DNA of 52,238 nucleotides, from positions 1 to 52,238 of the forward strand of contig JADZCN010000095.1 in assembly GCA_020851565.1 (NCBI GenBank), written 5' to 3'. The notes under the pieces were generated by a model. It saw nothing but the letters and a program-made list of their open reading frames with translations. It was not told the DNA's origin and did not search any database. Numbering within the stretch: the first letter of the stretch is position 1; each line of letters starts with the position of its first letter. Position numbers and translations under genes: made by a program. Shown piece by piece: positions 37,034 to 47,067 of this stretch. Origin of the DNA: Acidobacteriota bacterium (GTDB taxonomy: Bacteria > Acidobacteriota > Vicinamibacteria > Vicinamibacterales > UBA2999).

Positions 37034-37443
37034 CAGGATGCGTGGCGGACGGGCCCCTCGAACGACGCCCACGCCACGTGCGACTCGTGCAGCGTCACGC
37101 GCAGGCTCTCCACGGCCTGCGCCCCGGGCCCGAGCTCGTCGCGCAGGATGGCCGACACCATGTTGTCGAACACCCACTTCGCGAGGAACTCGGTGGTGGT
37201 GTTCCGTCCCACGAATGCCGGCACCTCGTCCAGGTTGCGGTAGCCGATCTCCCCAACGATGCGGTGCAGCACCTCGCCCGCGCGGCCGATGTCCACGACG
37301 ATGCCGTCGGCATCGATGTCGGGGCGGCGGAACTCCACGTCGACGACGTAGGTGGCGCCGTGCAGGCGCTGGGCGGGGCCGAAGACTTCGCCCTTGAAGG
37401 AGTGGGCAATCATCATGTGGTCGCGGACGCAGACGGTATACAT
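37033..37443 (-). CDS. 6-pyruvoyltetrahydropterin synthase-like (QueD/PTPS fold), altered active site
   Basis: 136 residues, normal length for the T-fold. The core MIAHSFKGE..RLHGATYVVDVEF, DIG..EVLHRIV, NTTTEFLA and TLHESHVAWASFE are clear. Canonical enzymes bind zinc with three His (AH plus HGH) and have a catalytic Cys or Glu before HGH. Here His14 and His28 remain, but the third His is Ala30 and no Cys or Glu stands in the usual place. The pterin-anchoring Glu120 is kept. It may bind a different purine-like substrate or have a different reaction. ATG 37443; its stop overlaps the glycosyltransferase start. Confidence 0.85.
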   Translation of the reverse strand: MYTVCVRDHMMIAHSFKGEVFGPAQRLHGATYVVDVEFRRPDIDADGIVVDIGRAGEVLHRIVGEIGYRNLDEVPAFVGRNTTTEFLAKWVFDNMVSAILRDELGPGAQAVESLRVTLHESHVAWASFEGPVRHAS

Positions 37444-37453
37444 CAGAGCCTCG

Positions 37454-37479
37454 TCAGGGATCAGGGATCAGGGATCAGG
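37454..37479. repeat. TCAGGGA heptamer, 3.7 copies
   Basis: TCAGGGA repeats head to tail across the spacer between the dehydrogenase stop and the PTPS-like start, overlapping the dehydrogenase stop codon. Confidence 0.75.
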
Positions 37480-38449
37480 CGTAGCGGATGCGGTGGCATA
37501 GCGTGTCGCCGGACGCGGTGGCGAGGTCGGCCATCACGGCTGGCAGGGCATCGAAGGCGCTTTCGCCCGTGATGAGGGTGTCCAGCACGGGATCGCGGAG
37601 CATCGACAGCGCCAGCTGCATACGACGGCGCGTGTCCCAGCGCGCGCGCTGCATCGGGGCGACGCGACCCACCTGGGACGAGGTGATGGTGAGGCGCCGC
37701 GCGTGGAAAGCGCCGCCGAGCGGGAGGCTGGCCGTGCGGTCGCCGAACCAGCTCATCTCGACAATCGTCGCCTCGACGCCCGCCAGCTCCAGTGCGAGCG
37801 ACAGGCCGGCAGGAGCACCGCTGGCATGGATGACGATGTCCGCGTCGCGCGTGGCGGAGCCTGGCTCGGCGAACGGCACGCCCAGCGCGCGAGCGACGGC
37901 GGCGCGATGCGGGTTGATGTCCACGAGCTCCACCTCGCAGCCGGGGATACGGGACACGAGCCAGGCCACGAGGCAGCCGACCGTGCCGGCGCCGATGACC
38001 GTCACGCGATCGCCGACATGCGGGCGTGCGTCCCAGACACCGTTGATGGCCGTCTCGAGGTTCGCCGCGAGGACGGCCCGCGCGGGCGGCACGCCGTCCG
38101 GCAGCGGATGCGCGACGGACGCGGGCACGATGTAACGCGTCTGGTGGGGATAGAGGACGAACACATACCGGCCCTGGAGGTCCTGAGGCCCCTGCTCCAC
38201 CCGCCCGACGCTGCAGTAGCCGTACTTCACCGGCGCGGGGAAGTCGCCGGACTGGAAGGGCGCGCGCATGCGGTCCCACTCGCTCGGCGGCACGTGCCCG
38301 CCGAAGACCAGCGCCTCGGTGCCGCGGCTGACACCGCTGAAGGCCGCCTGCACCACCATGTCGCCAGGTCCCGGCTCGGGCAACGGCTCGTCTCGAATCT
38401 CGCCGCGTCCGGGGGCGGCCACCCAGAACGCGCGCGCGGTGTCGGGCAT
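37475..38449 (-). CDS. MDR-superfamily (zinc-type) dehydrogenase, BchC-like, no catalytic-zinc Cys
   Basis: 324 residues with the medium-chain dehydrogenase layout: an N-terminal GroES-like domain and an NAD(P) Rossmann domain (VTVIGAGTVGCLVAWLV). Classical zinc enzymes read C-G-x-D at the first ligand; here it is SGVSRGTEALVFGGHVP. SRGTE is typical of the BchC-like branch, which oxidises or reduces alcohols on tetrapyrroles and other large substrates. There is no structural four-Cys zinc loop. ATG 38449 begins the operon dehydrogenase-PTPS-GT-MT-MT, and is divergent from the CDP-alcohol phosphotransferase gene (59 bp apart). Confidence 0.85.
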   Translation of the reverse strand: MPDTARAFWVAAPGRGEIRDEPLPEPGPGDMVVQAAFSGVSRGTEALVFGGHVPPSEWDRMRAPFQSGDFPAPVKYGYCSVGRVEQGPQDLQGRYVFVLYPHQTRYIVPASVAHPLPDGVPPARAVLAANLETAINGVWDARPHVGDRVTVIGAGTVGCLVAWLVSRIPGCEVELVDINPHRAAVARALGVPFAEPGSATRDADIVIHASGAPAGLSLALELAGVEATIVEMSWFGDRTASLPLGGAFHARRLTITSSQVGRVAPMQRARWDTRRRMQLALSMLRDPVLDTLITGESAFDALPAVMADLATASGDTLCHRIRYA

Positions 38450-38481
38450 GCGCTTCCATTCTGGTTCCGTCGCGCCCCAGT

Positions 38482-38487
38482 TACAAT
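38482..38487 (+). promoter_or_regulatory. Candidate -10 element TACAAT before the CDP-alcohol phosphotransferase gene
   Basis: TACAAT in the 59-bp divergent spacer would start transcription about 15 bases before ATG 38509. No good -35 hexamer is seen. Confidence 0.3.
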
Positions 38488-38508
38488 GGCCGCGCTCCCT
38501 TCGCGCCC

Positions 38509-39237
38509 ATGACGACACGCCGGTGGCGACTGCCCGACGCGCCTCTTCGCGCCAGCGTGTGGGCGGCCATCGGTCCTGGCCTCGTGGCCGTGGCGCTCGT
38601 TGCGCTCGGCCTCGGCCCATTCCTGCACACCGGCGGGCGCTATCCATTGGTCGCTACCCTGGTCTTCGCGGCGATGGGCGCGCTGGTGATCGGCGGCATC
38701 GGATCGGGTCACCCCTTCCCGCGCTTCGGCGCGGCGAACTACGTGACGATGCTGCGGGCGTCGCTCGTGGCCCTCGTCGCGGGCCTGGTCGCGGAGTCGC
38801 CGACAGTGCACATCGCCTGGGTCGTCGTCGCGACGACGACGGTGCTGGCGGCCCTGGACGGCGTGGACGGCTGGCTGGCGCGCCGCACGCGGATGGCCAG
38901 TGCCTTCGGCGCGCGGTTCGACATGGAGGTGGACGCGTTCTTCATCCTCCTCCTCTCCGTCCTGGTGTGGCGCTTCGACAAGGCCGGTGCCTGGGTGCTC
39001 GCGTGCGGGCTGATGCGCTACGCGTTCGTTGCGGCGGGATGGGTGCTGCCGTGGATGGCAGGGCCGTTGACACCGACCTTCCGGGGCAAGTTCGTGGCGG
39101 TGCTGCAGGTCGTGGGGCTTGCCACTGCGCTGGCGCCCGCCGTCCCCTCGCCACTGAGCGACGCGGTGGCAGCGGTGACCCTGGCCGCGCTGGCGTGGTC
39201 GTTCGCGGTGGATGTGCGGCGGCTGGCGGGCGGCTGA
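38509..39237 (+). CDS. CDP-alcohol phosphotransferase family membrane protein
   Basis: 242 residues with about six transmembrane helices. The signature D-x2-DG-x2-AR-x8-G-x3-D-x3-D is complete, from DGVDGWLAR through FGARFDMEVD. Such enzymes move a phosphoalcohol from a CDP-alcohol to a second alcohol, making phospholipid head groups or phosphodiester-linked molecules. The usual paralogues (PgsA, PssA) are of different length and this is not clearly either. It is the only plus-strand gene in the block, divergent from the dehydrogenase and convergent with the sulfatase-like gene. Confidence 0.88.
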   Translation: MTTRRWRLPDAPLRASVWAAIGPGLVAVALVALGLGPFLHTGGRYPLVATLVFAAMGALVIGGIGSGHPFPRFGAANYVTMLRASLVALVAGLVAESPTVHIAWVVVATTTVLAALDGVDGWLARRTRMASAFGARFDMEVDAFFILLLSVLVWRFDKAGAWVLACGLMRYAFVAAGWVLPWMAGPLTPTFRGKFVAVLQVVGLATALAPAVPSPLSDAVAAVTLAALAWSFAVDVRRLAGG

Positions 39238-39238
39238 G

Positions 39239-39368
39239 GTCTTGAAGTCTTGAGGTCTTGAAGTCTTGAAGTCTTGAGGTCTTGAAGTCTTGAGGTCCTG
39301 AGGACTTGTCGCCCCAAGACCCCAAGACCCCAAGACCCCAAGACCCCAAGACCCCAAGACCCCAGGAC
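39239..39368. repeat. Mirrored octamer minisatellite between convergent genes
   Basis: Eight copies of GTCTTGAR (39239-39302, last one GTCCTGAG) are followed, after ten bases, by seven copies of CCCAAGAC (39313-39368, last one CCCAGGAC). CCCAAGAC is the reverse complement of GTCTTGGG, so the two arms can pair. It fills the whole spacer between the stop codons of the two convergent genes and is a likely two-way terminator. Confidence 0.85.
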
Positions 39369-39370
39369 CA

Positions 39371-40957
39371 CTACCGTCCGAAGGCCCCCATCAGTGTCGG
39401 CACCAGGGCGTGCATGGATCCGAGTGCCGGGCGGCGCGGCTCGAGGCCATCGGTGAACCCCGCGGCGCGCAGGCGCTCCAGCACGACGCCCGGGCTCGCG
39501 ACGACGTGGATGGGCACGTCGTGGGGGGCGCCCTTGCCGCTCACCGCGGCCACGGGCTGGTGATCGCCCACGAGGATCATCACCAGGTTGTCGCCGGCGT
39601 GCTCGCGGACGTAGCCGGCAAAGGTGGCCAGCTCGTAGCCCATCGCCTTCGCGTAGCTGGGCGCCAGGTTCGTGAGGTCCGGCGTATCCGCCATCGCGCG
39701 GTCCACGTCGGGTGGGGCGAAGGCGTCGAGGCCCAGCACCTTCGACCAGTCGGGCTGGTACGGCGCGACGGGGCCGAACGGCGCATGCGTGGTGCTCGTG
39801 GGGAAGACCGCGAACACCGGCCGACGCGGCTCGCGCGCGAGCTCCGCGGCGTCGAACTTCGCCAGCGTGTACTGATCCGGGATGCTCCACCAGCCGAACT
39901 TCGGTCCCTGGTACTCCAGGTCGTTGCGGCCGTAGATGAAGTCGAACCCGTAGAACGCGCCCTCGGGCCAGGCCTGGCGCATGCCTGGCATCAGGGCGAT
40001 GCTGCGATAACCCTGCCGCGCGAATGCCTTCGGCAGCGTGTCGCGGGACGATGCCATCACCGCGACGTAGGCGTACTGATCGCGCACGTCCACGCCGGTC
40101 AGCAGGCTCAGGTGCGCCAGCCACGACGACCCCCCGAAGGTGGGCGAGTCCAGGTAGGCCGAGACGACCTCGCGCCCCGCGTCGCGGATGGCGGCGGCCA
40201 GGCCGCTGCGGCTCGGCGCCAGCTGCTCCGCCATCGCGGGGTTGTCGTAGGTGACCGCGCCGTACGACTCGACGAACGCCAGCAGCACGTCCGCGCCGCG
40301 CAAGCCTTCCAGGGGCGTGTCGAGATTCGGGCTCTCGCCCAGCGTTGGCGCCGCCCGATTCGGTCCGGCCATGGCCACGACGTAACGGGCCTGCCGCAGG
40401 TAGGCGCGCGACACCGGATCCGCGAACGCCATGCTCGCGCCCACCCGCTCCCACACCATGGTCGCGGCGAAGAGGGCGAGCACCAGCGCCGCTGCGCCTC
40501 CCAGCACCGCGCGGGTGCCGCGATGCGCCACGGCCGCCGCAAGCCAGGACCAGGCGACGCGCGCCGCGATTCCCACCGCCGACACCACCAGCACGAAGCC
40601 CGTGACGGCAGAGGCCGTGATCCAGAGCGGCACGTCTCGTACGAGCATGGCCCAGACGTTGCCGAGGTGCTGCGAATCCCAATACAGGTTGAACTCGCGA
40701 CCGTAGAGCCCGGGCGCGGTCACGTCCAGGTAGTGGCCCAGGACGAGCACGACCCACAGCGTCGGCAGGAGCCGCCGCGCCAGCCCGGTGGCCTGGCGGT
40801 GCCCGATGGCGAGGAGCAGCACGCACGCGGCCAGCTCCACCGAGAGCGCGTTCTCCCAGCGGATCTTTGCCGTCGGCCACACGTTGGCGAACGTGAGCGA
40901 CGCGTTCAGCAGAAGGAGCGATGCAGCCGCGGCCGGCCACGTGATCCAGGGTCGCAC
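39371..40957 (-). CDS. Sulfatase/LtaS-like membrane phosphatase or transferase
   Basis: 528 residues. Four or five N-terminal helices anchor an outer catalytic domain of the alkaline-phosphatase/sulfatase fold, like lipoteichoic acid synthase and phosphoethanolamine transferases. LLAFVESYGAVTYDNP is at the first metal site, SPTFGGSSWLAHLSLLTG carries the probable Ser nucleophile, and MILVGDHQPVAAV and TSTTHAPFGP hold the Asp-His metal ligands. Such enzymes transfer or remove phospho-alcohol groups outside the membrane. The GTG start at 40957 is 18 bp after the ribA-like stop, so the pair is co-transcribed. Confidence 0.85.
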   Translation of the reverse strand: MRPWITWPAAAASLLLLNASLTFANVWPTAKIRWENALSVELAACVLLLAIGHRQATGLARRLLPTLWVVLVLGHYLDVTAPGLYGREFNLYWDSQHLGNVWAMLVRDVPLWITASAVTGFVLVVSAVGIAARVAWSWLAAAVAHRGTRAVLGGAAALVLALFAATMVWERVGASMAFADPVSRAYLRQARYVVAMAGPNRAAPTLGESPNLDTPLEGLRGADVLLAFVESYGAVTYDNPAMAEQLAPSRSGLAAAIRDAGREVVSAYLDSPTFGGSSWLAHLSLLTGVDVRDQYAYVAVMASSRDTLPKAFARQGYRSIALMPGMRQAWPEGAFYGFDFIYGRNDLEYQGPKFGWWSIPDQYTLAKFDAAELAREPRRPVFAVFPTSTTHAPFGPVAPYQPDWSKVLGLDAFAPPDVDRAMADTPDLTNLAPSYAKAMGYELATFAGYVREHAGDNLVMILVGDHQPVAAVSGKGAPHDVPIHVVASPGVVLERLRAAGFTDGLEPRRPALGSMHALVPTLMGAFGR

Positions 40958-40975
40958 GGTCGGAACGCCTCGGGC

Positions 40976-41635
40976 CTACACCGACGAGAGCAGGTGGCCC
41001 AGCTTGTCCTTCTTCGTCTTCAGGTAGTGCTGCGTGGCGGCCGTGGCCATGATCTCGAGGGGCAGGCGCTCGTTGACGGCGAAGCCCTCGCTGGTGAGCC
41101 CCTCGAACTTCTTCGGGTTGTTGCTCATCAGCCGCACCGATACCACCCCCAGGTCGCGCAGCATCTCGAGCGCGGCGCGGTAGTCGCGCATGTCGGCGGG
41201 GAAGCCGAGCCGCTCGTTCGCCTCCACGGTGTCGGCGCCCTGGTCCTGCAGGGCGTAGGCCCGGATCTTGTTCGCCAGGCCGATGCCGCGCCCCTCCTGG
41301 TTGAGGTAGATGAGCACGCCGCGGCCCTCGTCGGCGATGCGCCTGAGCGCGGCGTGCAGTTGCGGCCCGCAGTCGCACCGGGCCGAGTGGAAGATGTCGC
41401 CGGTGACGCACGAGGAATGCGCGCGGGCGAGGACGTTCTGGCCGTCGCCCAGCGATCCACGCACCAGCGCCACATGGGTCTCGGCGGCCCGCGGACTCTC
41501 GTAGACGTGGATGTCGAAGTCGCCGTACTCGGTGGGCAGCCGCGAGGTGGCCACGCGGCGGACGGGTTCCCGGCGATGGAAGACGTTCACGAGCGCGGCG
41601 GCGCGCCCACGAATCGAACGGAGAAAGGAAGGCAT
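40976..41635 (-). CDS. GTP cyclohydrolase II (RibA family)
   Basis: 219 residues, the stand-alone RibA length. Zinc ligands Cys76, Cys87 and Cys89 are in HSSCVTGDIFHSARCDCG, and the GTP-handling NQEGRGIGLANKI, RDYRAALEMLRDLGV and LMSNNPKKFEGL are intact. It opens GTP to a diamino-ribosylamino-pyrimidinone phosphate, releasing formate and pyrophosphate. No ribB, ribH or ribE is nearby, so this copy probably serves the neighbouring biosynthetic genes rather than riboflavin, which is inference. ATG 41635 has AAGGAAGG-like purine run upstream on the opposite reading; start is not in doubt by homology. Confidence 0.92.
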   Translation of the reverse strand: MPSFLRSIRGRAAALVNVFHRREPVRRVATSRLPTEYGDFDIHVYESPRAAETHVALVRGSLGDGQNVLARAHSSCVTGDIFHSARCDCGPQLHAALRRIADEGRGVLIYLNQEGRGIGLANKIRAYALQDQGADTVEANERLGFPADMRDYRAALEMLRDLGVVSVRLMSNNPKKFEGLTSEGFAVNERLPLEIMATAATQHYLKTKKDKLGHLLSSV

Positions 41636-41706
41636 CAAGCCGGCCCGTGGGCCGATTCCTGCATCGTACGGGCTGAGCGCGCGGGGTGTCAACGTCCGCG
41701 CCGGCG

Positions 41707-45388
<3,682 letters not shown>

Positions 45389-45439
45389 GGCGCTTCCCAC
45401 TTTCTCTATTCCAGGCTGAGCCAGCGGCCGATACCGCAC

Positions 45440-46060
45440 GTGGGTGCATCGGCCTTGTCCTCTCACGGTACTGCACGCATCTTCATAGCCCTCGCGACCG
45501 GTGTGGCACTGGTGGCGGGCGTGGTCGCGGGCGTGCGCGGCGCGTCCAGCGAGCCCGTGACGGGTGTGGTGCGCGTCGGAGGGCGGCCCCAGAAGGACGC
45601 CGTGGTGTGGCTCGAAGGCGCGCCCGGCCCGGCACCGGCGGCGCGTCCCAGGGCCGTCCTCGATCAACGGAACCTGCAGTTCATCCCGCACGTGCTCGCC
45701 GTGCCCGCCGGCACGCGCGTCGAGATGCCGAACAGCGACCGTGTCTTCCACAACGTGTTCTCGTTCCACGACGGCAAGCGCTTCGACCTGGGGCTCTATC
45801 CGGTGGGCACCACCAAGGTGGTCACGTTCGATCAGCCCGGCCTGAGCCGCATCTTCTGCAACATCCACCCGAACATGGCGGCCTATGTGCTGGCGGTCGA
45901 CTCGGCCTACGTCGCGGTGTCCGATCGTGACGGCCGCTTCACCATCGCGGGCGTGCCAGCGGGCACCTACACCTGGCGCGCGTGGCGGCCCGGCAACCAC
46001 ACCGCCACGGGAACGATCGCCGTCGAACCGGGCCGGCCGATGGAGATCACCTGGCCATGA
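45440..46060 (+). CDS. Exported cupredoxin (plastocyanin-like) with carboxypeptidase-regulatory-like tail
   Basis: 206 residues. A signal peptide or anchor (RIFIALATGVALVAGVVAG) precedes a cupredoxin domain with type-1 copper ligands in order: His104 (RVFHNVFSFHDG), Cys140, His143 and Met146 (IFCNIHPNMAAYV). Residues 152-206 form a small beta domain of the carboxypeptidase-regulatory type (DRDGRFTIAGVPAGTYTWR). It should carry or sense copper in the periplasm. GTG 45440 is the start used; a TTG at 45455 is possible. It overlaps the next gene by 4 bp (ATGA), forming a tight three-gene operon. Confidence 0.88.
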   Translation: MGASALSSHGTARIFIALATGVALVAGVVAGVRGASSEPVTGVVRVGGRPQKDAVVWLEGAPGPAPAARPRAVLDQRNLQFIPHVLAVPAGTRVEMPNSDRVFHNVFSFHDGKRFDLGLYPVGTTKVVTFDQPGLSRIFCNIHPNMAAYVLAVDSAYVAVSDRDGRFTIAGVPAGTYTWRAWRPGNHTATGTIAVEPGRPMEITWP

Positions 46061-47067
46061 CGCGCGGCCTGGCGGCGCTGTCGGCGGCCTGCGTCCTTCA
46101 CGCCGGGGCAGCCAACGGGCAGGCCCTCGCCGTCGAGGTCACGCAGAGCGCGGGGACCTCCTCTGAATCCATCTCCGCCGTCGGCACGCAGGTTCGCCTG
46201 CTCGGCGAGGCGCTTCCCGGGCTGCGGTGGAATGTGGAAGGCGCCTGGGCCACGCGATCGCGCGACGCGTCGGACGTCTTCGGCACGGCGTACCCGTACG
46301 AGGGAAGAGCGGAGATCATCGAAGCCTACGGGGAGTACCTGTTCGCGAGGGCTCGCGGCATCCGCGCGGTCAAGGTGGGTCGCTACCGGACGCCGTTCGG
46401 GATCTCCTCGTCCAGCGATCACGCCTATCTCGGCTTCCACCGCCCGCCCCTCATCCGCTACGGCGAGTACTTCGCGCTCTCGAGCGGATATCTCGAGCAC
46501 GGGGTCGATGTCGTCGTGGGCGTGCCGCGCTTCTCGGTGGAGGCGAGCGTGGGCGTGCCGGCTGACGTCGGGGAGGCGATCCGCCGATCCGGCGTGGACA
46601 CGGTCGCGCGTGCCGAAGGCACGGCCGGCGCGCTGATCGTGGGCGCGAGCATGATCGACACCACGCCGTACATGCCTGAACGTTTTGCCAGGGGCCGCGC
46701 GCGCTTCGCCGGCGTGGATGCGCGCTGGATGCAGGGCGGCGTCCTCGTTCGCGGCGAGTGGCTGGCGGGCCGGCCCTTCGACGGCACCCGCACGACCGGC
46801 GGCTATGCCGACCTCATCGTGCACCGCCCCTTCATGGGGCCGGTCACGGCGCTCGTCCGGGCCGAGCGGTTGGCCTACGACGCGGCGCCCCCGCGCGCGC
46901 TCTACTCGCATCGCTACAGCGCCGGCGCCCGCGTGCGCCTCTGGAAGACCGTGGCCGTCTCCGCCGGCGTGGTGCACCAGGCGGGCCAGGTCACGCAGAG
47001 TCGCCGCACGGCGTTCGACATCGGCCTGACCGGATCGTTCCGCCAGGACTACGGGGCCCGCCCATGA
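46057..47067 (+). CDS. Outer-membrane beta-barrel (porin-like) protein
   Basis: 336 residues with a signal peptide (GLAALSAACVLHAGAANGQ). The rest alternates as beta-strands with aromatic girdles (AYGEYLFARARGIRAVKVGR, GVDARWMQGGVLVRGEWLAG, FDIGLTGSFRQDYGARP), typical of a 14- to 16-strand barrel. It has no plug or TonB box, so passive passage is more likely than active uptake. The motif KVGRYRTPFGI resembles the loop of O/P-type porins. It overlaps the genes on both sides by 4 bp, so the three proteins are made together. Confidence 0.7.
   Translation: MTRGLAALSAACVLHAGAANGQALAVEVTQSAGTSSESISAVGTQVRLLGEALPGLRWNVEGAWATRSRDASDVFGTAYPYEGRAEIIEAYGEYLFARARGIRAVKVGRYRTPFGISSSSDHAYLGFHRPPLIRYGEYFALSSGYLEHGVDVVVGVPRFSVEASVGVPADVGEAIRRSGVDTVARAEGTAGALIVGASMIDTTPYMPERFARGRARFAGVDARWMQGGVLVRGEWLAGRPFDGTRTTGGYADLIVHRPFMGPVTALVRAERLAYDAAPPRALYSHRYSAGARVRLWKTVAVSAGVVHQAGQVTQSRRTAFDIGLTGSFRQDYGARP

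Noticed and set aside
39018..39360. Open frames across the octamer repeats reading GSWGLGVLG or PQDPKTPR
   Set aside because: These are translations of the octamer repeats, not conserved protein.
40976..41635. Riboflavin biosynthesis operon
   Set aside because: Only RibA- and RibD-C-type genes are present, 10 kb apart, without ribB, ribE or ribH or a visible FMN riboswitch.
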